DNA of 64,000 bases, taken from the NCBI GenBank assembly GCA_042218115.1, contig JBDGRJ010000002.1:8616-72615 (forward strand). The letters are read 5' to 3'. Position numbers and translations under genes: made by a program. The notes under the pieces are model-generated. The model did not search any database and was not told the DNA's origin. It was given only the letters and a program-made list of their open reading frames with translations. Within the stretch, counting starts at the first letter, position 1. Each line of letters opens with the position of its first letter. Shown here in pieces: positions 32,839 through 41,815 of the stretch. This DNA is from JBDGRJ01 sp042218115 (lineage in GTDB: Bacteria; Patescibacteriota; Patescibacteriia; Magasanikbacterales; UBA922).

Positions 32839-33036
32839 ATGTCCAAGCTAAAAACCAGAAAATCAGTAGCCAACAGATTTAAAAAAACCGGAAGCGGGAA
32901 AGTGAAACGGAAGAAAAGCGGACAATCCCACCTGAAGGCAAAACAAAAAAGCAAAAAAACACAAAGTCAACGTAAGCTCGAAGATGCATCCAATCACTGC
33001 AAAAAGGCAGTGCAAAAGATGAATCCGTACTCATAA
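32839..33036 (+). CDS. rpmI: Ribosomal protein bL35
   Basis: A 65-residue, very basic protein of the large subunit. It begins MSKLKTRKSVANRFKKTGSG, the standard K-T-x-K-S-x-x-x-R-F-K-x-T-G-x-G pattern, and has the central H-L-K-A-K segment. It lies five bases after infC and ten before rplT in the usual order. The leader (taactaaatatt) has no Shine-Dalgarno. Confidence 0.96.
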   Translation: MSKLKTRKSVANRFKKTGSGKVKRKKSGQSHLKAKQKSKKTQSQRKLEDASNHCKKAVQKMNPYS

Positions 33037-33046
33037 ATATAAAAAT

Positions 33047-33394
33047 ATGCCAAGAGTAAAGAACAGTACTACCACAATCAAGAAAAGACGCAAGCTAATG
33101 AAGAAGGTAAAGGGCTATGAAGGGGGTCAAAAGAACCTCTTTAGAGCAGCAAAACAAGCTGCGACCAGGGCCGGTCACCAAGCTTATACCGGGAGAAAAC
33201 AAAAGAAGCGAGATATGAGAAAGATGTGGAATGTACGTATCAACGCTGCAGCCAGAGATAACGGTCTAAGCTACAGTGAGTTCATCGGCCTAAAACGCAA
33301 AAAAGATGTAGAGCTAAACAGAAAAGTACTCTCAGAGATAGCCGCAGACAAGCCCGAAGTCTTTGCAAACATAGTAAACTTCGTTCAACAATAA
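33047..33394 (+). CDS. rplT: Ribosomal protein bL20
   Basis: A 115-residue basic protein that binds 23S rRNA early in large-subunit assembly. It starts MPRVKNSTTTIKKRRKLMKK and contains KGYEGGQKNLFRAAKQAATR and RKMWNVRINAAARDNGLSYS, both hallmarks of bL20. It is the third gene of the infC operon. In many bacteria L20 represses this operon by binding the message; no such site could be identified here by eye. Confidence 0.97.
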   Translation: MPRVKNSTTTIKKRRKLMKKVKGYEGGQKNLFRAAKQAATRAGHQAYTGRKQKKRDMRKMWNVRINAAARDNGLSYSEFIGLKRKKDVELNRKVLSEIAADKPEVFANIVNFVQQ

Positions 33395-33413
33395 CTTTAC
33401 TTGACCTGGTTCC

Positions 33414-33452
33414 GGTTGACAAAAACTATAAAATATGTTAAGTTTGTCAACC
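33414..33452. promoter_or_regulatory. Ten-base inverted repeat flanking a promoter-like sequence
   Basis: GGTTGACAAA (33414-33423) and its exact complement TTTGTCAACC (33443-33452) flank a 19-base AT-rich spacer. The left arm contains a consensus TTGACA -35 box; 17 bases on, TAAGTT preceded by TG could act as a weak extended -10. This could be a promoter with an operator, or two half-sites for a repressor. Confidence 0.5.
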
Positions 33453-33541
33453 GATGAGGCCCCTGAATCGTTCGGCTGCGGCTGGGGTGCCCCCTCCTTC
33501 ACCCATCATGCCGTGGGCCGAACGGTTCAGGGGCTTTTTTT
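33453..33541 (+). ncRNA. Candidate structured small RNA or elaborate terminator with CCTCCTT apical loop
   Basis: GCCCCTGAATCGTTCGGC pairs with GCCGAACGGTTCAGGGGC (18 positions, two mismatches or wobbles) and is followed by TTTTTTT, so it works as a terminator for rplT. Unlike an ordinary terminator it encloses a second helix (CGGC and GGGTG with CACCC and GCCG). The apical loop reads CCCCCTCCTT, complementary to AAGGAGG. Its own promoter-like region lies directly upstream. The GC content is far above the surroundings. The small-RNA role is an inference. Confidence 0.5.
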
Positions 33542-33609
33542 ATTTTAATACAAACCGGTGAATCGCTCTTGACAATAATATACTTATTTAGTAAAATAAC
33601 TTCTGCTTT

Positions 33610-33683
33610 GGACCAGTAGTTCAATTGGCTAGAGCACCGCCCTGTCACGGCGGAAGCTGCCGGTTCGAACCCGGTCTGGTCCG
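33610..33683 (+). tRNA. tRNA-Asp (anticodon GTC)
   Basis: The acceptor stem GGACCAG pairs with CTGGTCC, the anticodon stem is CCGCC/GGCGG around CTGTCAC giving anticodon GTC, and the T arm is CCGGTTCGAACCCGG. The discriminator is G, as expected for tRNA-Asp. CCA is not encoded; the next bases are CAAAC. Confidence 0.97.
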
Positions 33684-33687
33684 CAAA

Positions 33688-33715
33688 CAAAACCACCCAC
33701 ACGGGTGGTTTATTT
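33688..33715 (+). terminator. Terminator after tRNA-Asp
   Basis: AAACCACCC pairs with GGGTGGTTT around a four-base loop and is followed by ATTTAATTTAT, a few bases after the mature tRNA 3' end. Confidence 0.75.
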
Positions 33716-33776
33716 AATTTATAACTTTATTTTGCTAACATAAGAGGCAGCAATTATTAATAACACCTAATTCATT

Positions 33777-34451
33777 ATGTCGGTCGAGATGCATCAATCC
33801 TGGAAAGAACAACTCCAAGAAGAGTTCCAAAAAGACTACTTCCAGGAGCTAACAGAATTTGTAAAAGAGGAGTACAAAAACAACACTGTCTATCCAGCCC
33901 CGGAAAATATCTTTCGAGCTTTTGACGAGTGCCCTTTCAAGGAGGTCAAAGTAGTCATATTAGGACAAGATCCTTACCATGGACCCAACCAAGCAAATGG
34001 CTTATGCTTCTCGGTCAAAAGAAGCGTAAAGAACCCACCTTCGCTAAGAAACATCTACAAAGAACTAGAGGATGAGCTCGATGTAGAGCTGGACCGAACA
34101 GGAGACTTATCAGGCTGGGCCAAACAGGGTGTTCTACTGTTAAACGCCACCCTTACGGTCCGCAAAAAATCACCCGGTTCACACCAAGATAAAGGTTGGG
34201 AGCGATTTACCGACGCAGCTATAAAGAAATTATCTAAAGAAAGGGATAATCTAGTATTTATGTTATGGGGTAATTACGCCCAAGAAAAAGGGGGTGTAAT
34301 AGATCAATCAAACCACTTAATACTGGAAAGCTCACATCCATCACCCTACTCAGCCAATTATAGCTTCTTTGGTTGTGACCACTTTATTAAAGCTAACGAA
34401 TACCTAAAAGATATGAACAAGGAGCCTATAGACTGGACTCAAGGACTATAA
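33777..34451 (+). CDS. ung: Uracil-DNA glycosylase, family 1
   Basis: A 224-residue UNG that removes uracil from DNA as the first step of base-excision repair. The catalytic water-activating loop VVILGQDPYHGPNQANGLCF is intact with the Asp in GQDPYHG near residue 65. LLLNATLTVRKKSPGSH is the uracil-recognition strand with the specificity Asn, and LESSHPSPYSAN carries the catalytic His and the minor-groove loop. Length is typical. The gene is followed 21 bases later by lgt in the same direction. No Shine-Dalgarno is visible. Confidence 0.97.
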   Translation: MSVEMHQSWKEQLQEEFQKDYFQELTEFVKEEYKNNTVYPAPENIFRAFDECPFKEVKVVILGQDPYHGPNQANGLCFSVKRSVKNPPSLRNIYKELEDELDVELDRTGDLSGWAKQGVLLLNATLTVRKKSPGSHQDKGWERFTDAAIKKLSKERDNLVFMLWGNYAQEKGGVIDQSNHLILESSHPSPYSANYSFFGCDHFIKANEYLKDMNKEPIDWTQGL

Positions 34452-34472
34452 TCATCATTATTCAACAATCAT

Positions 34473-35309
34473 ATGAATAATTTCTGGAACTGGTGGCAGC
34501 AGATACCTGCTGACCTATCACCATACCTGCTACAGACAGAGTATTTTAGTATACACTATTATGGTCTTATGTACGTCGTGGGTTTCAGTGTCGCTTTTTT
34601 GTTGATTTATTATCGCCTCAAGTATGATGACTTTTCTTATAAATTAGAGACAATACTGGACTTTTTCATCTGGGTAATTCTTGGGATTATTATAGGAGGC
34701 AGGCTTGGATATGTGTTTTTTTACAAGCCCATATTTTATCTAAGCCACCCACTTCAGATAATAACCCCTTTCGAGCTAGCCGGAGGACATCTAAAATTGG
34801 TCGGTATCCGGGGTATGTCTTACCATGGCGGTCTAATAGGTGCGGTTGTAAGTGTGTTATGGTTTTGCAAAAACAATAATATAGATTTTTGGAAATTCAC
34901 CGATCTGGCTGCTCCGGCTGCTCCTTTAGGTTATATGTTTGGCCGCATAGGGAACTTTATTAACCAAGAACTATATGGAAGAGTCACTGAAATGCCTTGG
35001 GGGATGTACTTTCAAAACCAAGATAAGCTACGCCACCCCTCTCAGCTGTATGAAGCCGTGCTTGAGGGGTTGGTAATATTTTTAATTTTATGGCCGCTGA
35101 GAAATAAAGATTATCTACATGGAAAATTCTTAGCCCTCTACATTATTTTATATGGAATAGCCCGATTCATTGTAGAGTTCTTCCGCCAGCCCGACCCATT
35201 TCTAGGTTTTATCCTGGGTCCGCTTACTATGGGACAAATACTATCCTCTCTGATGATAATAGCCGGTCTGTGGCTTTTTTATCATCGCAAAATTACACCA
35301 AGTGAATAA
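34473..35309 (+). CDS. lgt: Prolipoprotein diacylglyceryl transferase
   Basis: A 278-residue, seven-helix membrane enzyme that attaches diacylglycerol to the lipobox cysteine of prolipoproteins, the first step of lipoprotein maturation. Diagnostic sequences are IIGGRLGYVFFY, the essential RGMSYHGGLIGA with the catalytic His, GYMFGRIGNFINQELYGRVT (Lgt signature) and RHPSQLYEAVLEG. Its presence means the cell makes lipoproteins, such as the one predicted at 10320-12113. It lies between ung and a small ORF leading to gpmI. Confidence 0.97.
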   Translation: MNNFWNWWQQIPADLSPYLLQTEYFSIHYYGLMYVVGFSVAFLLIYYRLKYDDFSYKLETILDFFIWVILGIIIGGRLGYVFFYKPIFYLSHPLQIITPFELAGGHLKLVGIRGMSYHGGLIGAVVSVLWFCKNNNIDFWKFTDLAAPAAPLGYMFGRIGNFINQELYGRVTEMPWGMYFQNQDKLRHPSQLYEAVLEGLVIFLILWPLRNKDYLHGKFLALYIILYGIARFIVEFFRQPDPFLGFILGPLTMGQILSSLMIIAGLWLFYHRKITPSE

Positions 35310-35345
35310 TTTGTTACACTATCAATGTAAATTTAATCACATAAT

Positions 35346-35588
35346 ATGCCAGAGTTTCAACAAAAAAACATAAAGCAATATCTGCAAGAATATAATATAG
35401 ACGAACAACAACTAACCCCCAGATTTCTACAAGACATTACCAGCACTATCCATGACCGAAACGATCTGGTAATCGAGCTGGAGAAAGAGTCAGACGAATA
35501 CAAACAAGAGCAAATCATAACTGATATACAAGAGCTGGATCAAAAGATCGAGCAAGACTTCCAGGAATTTAATCAAGATAACAGCTAG
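35346..35588 (+). CDS. Small acidic coiled-coil protein
   Basis: An 80-residue Gln/Glu/Asp-rich helical protein (QQKNIKQYLQEYNIDEQQLT, then a helix DLVIELEKESDEYKQEQI). No family is recognised. It is followed three bases later by gpmI and may be translationally coupled to it. The Gln-rich composition matches neighbouring native genes. It is accepted as real because of the tight spacing and because nothing overlaps it. Confidence 0.6.
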   Translation: MPEFQQKNIKQYLQEYNIDEQQLTPRFLQDITSTIHDRNDLVIELEKESDEYKQEQIITDIQELDQKIEQDFQEFNQDNS

Positions 35589-35591
35589 ATA

Positions 35592-37169
35592 ATGAACCTA
35601 AAATTTAACCCGGTCGTTCTTATCATAAATGACGGACTCGGTATCGCCCCTCCCAGTGAAAATAATGCTGTTTACTCAGCGGACACCCCTTTTTTGGATA
35701 AGCTCTGCCGACATTTTCCAGCAATGTTGCTAGAAGCTTCGGGGCTTCAGGTCGGACTCCCAAGAGGTGAGATGGGCAACTCGGAGACGGGGCACTTTAA
35801 CATCGGATCAGGAAAACTGATTTATCAAAGTTTGCCGAGGATAAATAAATCAATCCGAGAAGAAGACTTCTTTGACAAAGAGGAGTTCTTAGCCTGCAGC
35901 AAACAAGTCAAAGAAAATGATAGTGACCTACATCTGATGGGACTTCTAGGTGAAGGAGGAGTCCACAGTCACCAAAAGCATCTTCATGCACTACTTGAGT
36001 TTTGCAGCAGACAAGAGCTAAAAGAAAATGTCTACCTACATCTATTTCTAGACGGCAGAGACACGGACAAAGATGCAGGAATAGATTTTTTAGAAAATTT
36101 ACTGGATAAAATGAAACAAACCGGGGTCGGAACTATTGCTTCGATGGGTGGTCGGTATTTTGGTATGGATAGAAATGAGAACTGGGACCGGATACAAAAA
36201 AATTATGAAGCCATAATGGGCAGATCGAACAATCAGTTCTCAGACCCCAAACAAGCAATAAAGGATTCCTACAATGATGAAGTATACGATGAGAAGTTCG
36301 AACCTGCCACCAGAGTAGATGGACAGGGTAATCCGGTGACCACAATAAAAGACGGTGACAGTGTAATATTTTTTAACTTCCGAGCGGATCGGGCACGACA
36401 GATGACCAAGGTTTTTGTAGATAAAGAGTTTAGTGAATTTGAGCGTAAATATAAAGATCTTGAATTTACGACCTTCATCGAATACGAAAAAGGTCTTCCG
36501 GTAAATGTAGCTTATCCGCCCGAAACGGTGGATGAGCCTCTGGCAAAAGTATTCAGCGACAACGGACTAAAGCAACTGCATGTGGCAGAAACAGAAAAAT
36601 ACGCTCACGTAACTTTCTTTTTAAACGGACAAATAGAGGACCCATTTGAAGGAGAAGACAGAGAGATAGTGCCTTCGCCATCAGTATCAAGCTACGATCA
36701 AAAGCCCGAAATGTCGGCTTATGAAACTACAGACAAGATGATCGACGCAATAAAACAAGAGACTCACGACTTTCTGGTTATGAACTTCGCCAACCCGGAT
36801 ATGGTAGGACACACAGGTAATTTTGAAGCAGCTAAGAAAGGGGTAGAGGCTGTAGATGAGAATATAAAAAGGATCACCGAAACAGCAGTTAGCAAAGGAG
36901 GGATAGTATTTATAACCTCCGATCATGGAAACGCAGAAAGTATGGTAAATCTACAAACAGAAGAAAGCAACAAGGAGCACTCAATCTACCCGGTTCCATT
37001 TATAGTAGCCAGCAAAATGCATAAAGAAGAGCAGGTAGAGCCGGCTGAAAGTTTGGATATGTCCAAATTCAAACCCAGAGGAGTTTTGACCGATGTAGCC
37101 CCAACATTACTAGAAGTAGTCGGGCTGGAGCCATCTGAGGAGATGACCGGCACCAATCTACTCAGCTAA
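35592..37169 (+). CDS. gpmI: 2,3-bisphosphoglycerate-independent phosphoglycerate mutase
   Basis: A 525-residue GpmI of the alkaline-phosphatase superfamily, which interconverts 3- and 2-phosphoglycerate in lower glycolysis. The catalytic Ser is in GEMGNSETGHFNIGSG near residue 63. Metal ligands are visible in INDGLG, LFLDGRDTDKDAG, VMNFANPDMVGHTGNFEAAK and TSDHGNAESM. The usual D-G-W-G near the N-terminus is here D-G-L-G, a mild variation. The stop overlaps by four bases the stop region of the convergent ppsA-like gene (37166). Together with the PEP synthase and pyruvate kinase next to it, this gives a lower-glycolysis cluster. Confidence 0.96.
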   Translation: MNLKFNPVVLIINDGLGIAPPSENNAVYSADTPFLDKLCRHFPAMLLEASGLQVGLPRGEMGNSETGHFNIGSGKLIYQSLPRINKSIREEDFFDKEEFLACSKQVKENDSDLHLMGLLGEGGVHSHQKHLHALLEFCSRQELKENVYLHLFLDGRDTDKDAGIDFLENLLDKMKQTGVGTIASMGGRYFGMDRNENWDRIQKNYEAIMGRSNNQFSDPKQAIKDSYNDEVYDEKFEPATRVDGQGNPVTTIKDGDSVIFFNFRADRARQMTKVFVDKEFSEFERKYKDLEFTTFIEYEKGLPVNVAYPPETVDEPLAKVFSDNGLKQLHVAETEKYAHVTFFLNGQIEDPFEGEDREIVPSPSVSSYDQKPEMSAYETTDKMIDAIKQETHDFLVMNFANPDMVGHTGNFEAAKKGVEAVDENIKRITETAVSKGGIVFITSDHGNAESMVNLQTEESNKEHSIYPVPFIVASKMHKEEQVEPAESLDMSKFKPRGVLTDVAPTLLEVVGLEPSEEMTGTNLLS

Positions 37170-40147
37170 TCAAAACTGATAGTAGTTTTTACTCTATCGT
37201 ACTCTTTTTGATCATTGCCTTCCATAATCAAAAACTTACTGACCGTTGAGTCTTCATAGAGCCCGGATGCCGTAGAGGTACTCTCTAAGATAAAGGTTTT
37301 ATTTATCTTGTGAGCTCCAGAATCTGAGCTGGTAGTCGAGATCTCAAAACCAAGTTTATGATCTATTTTAACCTGGTCCGGATCGGAGAAAGATGACTGA
37401 AACTCAGAAAAACTTTTTTCGGTAGATGTAGTATAAAAAGAGATATATTTATCAGATGATTCATCTGTAAGCATTAAATTGTCTTTATTTTGCTCCACTT
37501 TCCACCCAAAGGGGTATTCAAAGCTAAAATCAGAGAAGGTTGAAACCGAGATAGGAAGCATTTTTTGCTTTAGTTTCTTCTGCTGTTCTTTTCTTGCTTG
37601 TGATGCTGCTTTTTTTCTAATTTCAGCAGGGTTGAAATCTTGTGTAACTTGATCTTGTTGCTTAATTTCTTTACTTAACTGACCGCTGCAACCACTGCCC
37701 ATCAAAATAACAATAGCGGATATCACACCCAACGCAAGCAGAAGCAACAGTAGTTTAGAGTTTGTTCTATCGCCGGTATTGCCCAATGTATTCTCTACCT
37801 CGGTCACTCGCCTCTTTGTCTGGGTCAGTGCATCTGGGTTAAGAGAGATGCTGTTTACACCCTCTCGTACTAAAAACTCTACCAACTGTAATGAATCACT
37901 GGGAGCCTGACCGCATACACTCACCGGTTTTTCATATTTACGGGCCGAGCTGATAATATCTTTTATCATCTCTTTTGCGGCTTCATTATCCTCCTCTGGC
38001 CCACCCTCGGAGGTGCTAGACTCTTCGTCAAACCCGAATGTAAACTGATTCAAACTATTTGAGTCGATACTAACCCCATCGAACATCCTGGCAAACCGAT
38101 CAGCCAGCACAACATTTGAAGGTAGCTCGCACAATACATGTATATCCAGATCATCACCGCTCTCAAGACCACACTCTTCGAGAGTGGATAGCACCTCTTT
38201 TCCTTCTTGGGGAGTTCTACAGAAAGGGACCATAATATCAATATTGTCCAACCCGAATTTTTCTCTTGCTCTTTTTATGGCTTTCGCCTCTAGTTTAAAA
38301 GCAGGCTTAAACGTATCGGAATAATATCGCCTTGCTCCTCTATGTCCAAGCATCGGGTTATTTTCCTCCGGCTCGAACTTATCTCCTCCTATGAGGTTGC
38401 GGTACTCATCGGATTTAAAGTTACTCAGTCTTATGTTTGTTTGCTTTGGATAAAAAGCAGCAGCTGTTTTTGCTATCCCCTGTGCGAGCTGTTCTATGTA
38501 ATACTCCTCTTTACTATCGTAGAGCTTGGTAATCTCCTCAATCTTTTCCTTCAGACCCTCATCTTCCAGCTGTTCATAATTTAGCACAGCTAAAGGGTGT
38601 ATCCTAACCTCGTCTTTTAAAATAAACTCAGTACGCACAAGTCCTGCTCCATCATTAGCATGTCTTTGTAGTTCATATGCATAGTCCGGGTTGCTGATGT
38701 TTATCATAATGTCGGTCGCGGTTTCAGTAATACTACCTATATCTCGTTTGTGCACCTCAAACGGCAGCAGATCTCTATAGATTATACCCTTGCTGCCTTC
38801 ACTACAGTCTATAGTGACATCACCCTCTTGTTTTAATCTTTTGGTGGCTTTCCCGGTACCTACTACCGCAGGAGTATTCATCTCCCGAGCAACTACGGCG
38901 GTGTGATCTGTCTTGCCTCCTCTGTTTGTAACTATCGCAGAAGCCTTAGCCATCAAGGGCTCCCACTGAGCATCTGTCTCATCGACAACTAAAACATCAC
39001 CTTCATTGAACTTTTCTTCATCAGGATTCTCCAGTATTTTCACTTCACCGGCACCTATCTGAGTGCCTACAGCAGTACCGTCCAGCAATACTTTGCCGTG
39101 GTGCTTGAGTTCATAATCCTCTATTATATTCTCCTGCTGTTGGGGCTCTAGAGTGTCACTGCGAGCCTGCAGCAAATACAACTCTCCATCTGAACCTTTG
39201 GCCCACTCTATTTCTTGAGGCTGATCAAAATGTTCCTCCACGATATTTCCCCAGGTTGCCAACTTTAATATATCTTCTTCGTTTATAGAAAACTGTTCCC
39301 TTTGTTTTTTCTTTACTCTCTTTTGTTTAGTATCCCTGTTTTTTCCGTTTATCAGCTTTTTTTCTTTCGTACCGCATTTTTTGTCGATTATAGCCGGTTT
39401 GCCACGTTTTAGCCCATCTTTAAATACATAAAACTGATCCGAATCAATCTTATCTTCCAGGATATACTCCCCGTAACCGTAAGAAGATTTTATCAGGGTA
39501 ACACCATCAAAACCCGACTCTGGCTCTAGTGTATACATAACGCCGGAGGCACTATCCTGCGCCTCAACCATCTGCTGGACCCCGACAGAGCAAGAAATAT
39601 TCAGGTGCTCTAAACCCTGATTCTCACGATAAGCGATAGATTTATCAGAAAAAATAGAGGCCATTACCTTTTTTACGGCCCGCAGTAGATACTTTTCTGT
39701 GCTAATATTTAAGTAGCTGTCCTGATATCTAGTCAGTTCCGTTTCAGATAAATTCTCTGCAGCTAAGGAAGAGCGGACCGCAACTGAAAGCTCACTGGTA
39801 GTTTCCTCTTTAAGTTTATTGAAAGATTCCTTTATATCCTCTCTCAAATCTTTTGGTGGATCCGAGTTATAAATCTTTTTTCTTATCTTTTTGCCGGTCT
39901 TCTTCAGCTGACCCTCATCATTGACATCCAAGTCCAACAGCAAATCCTTGATATCTTTTTTAATCGCAGCTGACTCAATGAACCGAACAAAAGCAGAGGT
40001 GGTAATCGCAAAACCATTGGGGACGTTGATCCCCTTATCAGTCAATTCTGAATACATCTCCCCAAGAGGTGCATTCTTGTGCCCCACTTCCTCTTTATCA
40101 TCAATCGAAATTTCCTCAAACCAGAGTACGTTTTTATTGGAATCCAT
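37166..40147 (-). CDS. ppsA: PEP synthase fused to a C-terminal transmembrane helix and extracytoplasmic domain
   Basis: Residues 1-785 match full-length phosphoenolpyruvate synthase (E. coli 792 residues). They comprise an N-terminal ATP-grasp domain (GHKNAPLGEMYSELTDKGI, SVAVRSSLAAENLS), the swivelling His domain (TNRGGKTDHTAVVAREM, phosphohistidine near residue 415; the usual C before H is D here) and a C-terminal TIM barrel with LVRTEF and the catalytic Cys in PVSVCGQAP. The enzyme converts pyruvate and ATP to PEP, AMP and phosphate. Unusually the frame continues through a predicted transmembrane helix (about 798-818, LLLLLLALGVISAIVILMG) into about 170 extra residues, ending in a PsbP-like domain (FSFEYPFGWKVEQ). 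This would tether the enzyme to the membrane with the tail outside. The ATG leader lacks a Shine-Dalgarno. Confidence 0.9.
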   Translation of the reverse strand: MDSNKNVLWFEEISIDDKEEVGHKNAPLGEMYSELTDKGINVPNGFAITTSAFVRFIESAAIKKDIKDLLLDLDVNDEGQLKKTGKKIRKKIYNSDPPKDLREDIKESFNKLKEETTSELSVAVRSSLAAENLSETELTRYQDSYLNISTEKYLLRAVKKVMASIFSDKSIAYRENQGLEHLNISCSVGVQQMVEAQDSASGVMYTLEPESGFDGVTLIKSSYGYGEYILEDKIDSDQFYVFKDGLKRGKPAIIDKKCGTKEKKLINGKNRDTKQKRVKKKQREQFSINEEDILKLATWGNIVEEHFDQPQEIEWAKGSDGELYLLQARSDTLEPQQQENIIEDYELKHHGKVLLDGTAVGTQIGAGEVKILENPDEEKFNEGDVLVVDETDAQWEPLMAKASAIVTNRGGKTDHTAVVAREMNTPAVVGTGKATKRLKQEGDVTIDCSEGSKGIIYRDLLPFEVHKRDIGSITETATDIMINISNPDYAYELQRHANDGAGLVRTEFILKDEVRIHPLAVLNYEQLEDEGLKEKIEEITKLYDSKEEYYIEQLAQGIAKTAAAFYPKQTNIRLSNFKSDEYRNLIGGDKFEPEENNPMLGHRGARRYYSDTFKPAFKLEAKAIKRAREKFGLDNIDIMVPFCRTPQEGKEVLSTLEECGLESGDDLDIHVLCELPSNVVLADRFARMFDGVSIDSNSLNQFTFGFDEESSTSEGGPEEDNEAAKEMIKDIISSARKYEKPVSVCGQAPSDSLQLVEFLVREGVNSISLNPDALTQTKRRVTEVENTLGNTGDRTNSKLLLLLLALGVISAIVILMGSGCSGQLSKEIKQQDQVTQDFNPAEIRKKAASQARKEQQKKLKQKMLPISVSTFSDFSFEYPFGWKVEQNKDNLMLTDESSDKYISFYTTSTEKSFSEFQSSFSDPDQVKIDHKLGFEISTTSSDSGAHKINKTFILESTSTASGLYEDSTVSKFLIMEGNDQKEYDRVKTTISFD

Positions 40148-40170
40148 AAAATAAAAAATTCTAAGCTAAG

Positions 40171-40211
40171 GGGCTGTCTTTAGTCTCAGACAGGCCTTTA
40201 TTATTATATCA
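40171..40211 (-). promoter_or_regulatory. Extended -10 promoter and leader hairpin upstream of ppsA
   Basis: On the minus strand TGATATAAT (40211-40203) is a good extended -10 box without a clear -35. The resulting leader would start with a hairpin pairing GGC.TGTCT with AGACAGCC (40196-40171), about 20 bases before the start codon. It may affect stability or translation. Confidence 0.45.
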
Positions 40212-40226
40212 TCTTTTCACTAAAAC

Positions 40227-40267
40227 AAAAAAAGCAGTGATTAAGATCGATGAGATGCTTTTTTTAC
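40227..40267 (-). terminator. Probable pyk terminator
   Basis: AAAAAAAGC and GCTTTTTTT form a nine-pair stem with a long loop on the minus strand, about 100 bases after the pyk stop. The AT-rich stem and long loop make it a weak prediction. Confidence 0.35.
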
Positions 40268-40369
40268 ACGGACTCAAATAACTTCCGAGTGGCTGATCAT
40301 TTAGCTGTAGGTTTCGGCTCGTAGGATATTCTGCACCTACATAAATATACAAACTTTACAGTCTTATAT

Positions 40370-41806
40370 TTATATCTTTTTCACCTCTAATATATTAATA
40401 TTACCTTCCTCTCCTACCGGTTCCCCGGCAATAAAGATTATTTTATCACCCTCTTGTATCATTCCTCTCTTCTTTAATTCTAATTTAGCTCTATCAATAA
40501 TCTCATCAAGAGAGCTACATTTTGGCAAAACAAAAGGGGCTACCCCCCAAGAAAGATTGAGTTGTTTTTTTACCCTCTCTGTATTGGTGGCTACCGCTAT
40601 CGGCAGCTCGGGACGGCAGCGACTTATAAGCCTGCCGGTATGCCCCGAAAGAGACGCTGCTAAAATTAAAGCAGCATCGACTTCTTCGGAGATTATCTTA
40701 GATATATTTGCCAAGGCCTCATCGGTCTCTAGTACATCTTCAATCAACTTGGAAGGAGGAAGATCATCATAATGAGATTGTTCAGTCTCTTGGACTATTT
40801 TACTCATAATATCCACTGCCTCTATTGGGTATTTGCCGCTGGCACTTTCACCTGAGAGCATAACAGCATCAGTATGGTCTATCACTGCATTGGACACATC
40901 GGAGACCTCTGCTCGGGTAGGACGCGGGTTCTCCTCCATTGAGTCTAGCATCTGAGTAGCTACTATTACCGGTTTTGCCTCTTGGATTGATAACTCTATC
41001 AGCTCCTTTTGCTTTAGTGGGACCTCCTCTGGTGGAATCTCAATGCCGAGATCACCACGAGCAACCATTATCCCATCCGCTGTTTTTATGATCTCTTCTA
41101 TATTCTCCAAAGCTTCTCTGCGTTCAATCTTAGCTATGATTCTTATCGTCTGTTTTTGATCTATATCCAACTGTTGTTCATATTTTCTTATCAGTTCTCT
41201 AGCATCTTTAATATCCTCTGCGGCTCGGACAAAGGAGACCGCCAAAAAATCTACATCATTTTTCACTCCAAACTTTATATCTTCCTTGTCTTTGTCGGTT
41301 ACGGCCCGCACAGCCAATTTCGAGTCCGGGGCATTTATACCTTTATGAGAAAGTACTGTTCCTCCAGCCTGGACCTCTGTCTTTATTTTAGAGTCTTCCA
41401 CTGATGTGATTTTCACTATAATTTTACCGTCATCTATCAATAACCTTTCTTCCGGTTCCACATACTCATGTAGATCACTATAATCTATAGGAATATCACC
41501 ATCGCTATAATCATCTAAGTCGGTATCAAAAACAGCAGTACCCCCTTCTTTTAGCTTAGCTCCTGAGTCGGGCATATTACCGATACGTATCTTTGGCCCT
41601 TGGACATCCTGCATAATGGCTATCGGTTTATCTTGACGTTTAGATACTTCTCTAATATTATCGATCAAGTTCTTATGGCTCTCATATGTACCATGAGAGA
41701 AGTTCAGCCTCGCTACATTCATACCTTTTTTCACCATTTGATCCAATGTTTCTTTGTCTTTACTTGCAGGGCCTATGGTACAAACTATCTTGGTCCTTTT
41801 TTTCAT
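40370..41806 (-). CDS. pyk: Pyruvate kinase
   Basis: A 478-residue pyruvate kinase that makes ATP from PEP and ADP. Hallmarks are TKIVCTIGPASKDKETL, MNVARLNFSHGTYESH, IMQDVQGPKIRIG, the active-site signature RIIAKIERREALENIEEI, IMVARGDLGIEIP and VIVATQMLDSM. The C-terminal domain (allosteric-type, about residues 340-478) is complete, ending NINILEVKKI. It runs in the opposite metabolic direction to the PEP synthase encoded 220 bases away, so the two are probably regulated against each other. It lies nine bases downstream of the htrA gene. Confidence 0.97.
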   Translation of the reverse strand: MKKRTKIVCTIGPASKDKETLDQMVKKGMNVARLNFSHGTYESHKNLIDNIREVSKRQDKPIAIMQDVQGPKIRIGNMPDSGAKLKEGGTAVFDTDLDDYSDGDIPIDYSDLHEYVEPEERLLIDDGKIIVKITSVEDSKIKTEVQAGGTVLSHKGINAPDSKLAVRAVTDKDKEDIKFGVKNDVDFLAVSFVRAAEDIKDARELIRKYEQQLDIDQKQTIRIIAKIERREALENIEEIIKTADGIMVARGDLGIEIPPEEVPLKQKELIELSIQEAKPVIVATQMLDSMEENPRPTRAEVSDVSNAVIDHTDAVMLSGESASGKYPIEAVDIMSKIVQETEQSHYDDLPPSKLIEDVLETDEALANISKIISEEVDAALILAASLSGHTGRLISRCRPELPIAVATNTERVKKQLNLSWGVAPFVLPKCSSLDEIIDRAKLELKKRGMIQEGDKIIFIAGEPVGEEGNINILEVKKI

Positions 41807-41815
41807 TTTATGAAA

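Noticed and set aside
33499..33702. Minus-strand ORF across the rplT terminator and tRNA-Asp
   Set aside because: It covers a structured RNA/terminator and a tRNA gene; the apparent protein is an artefact.
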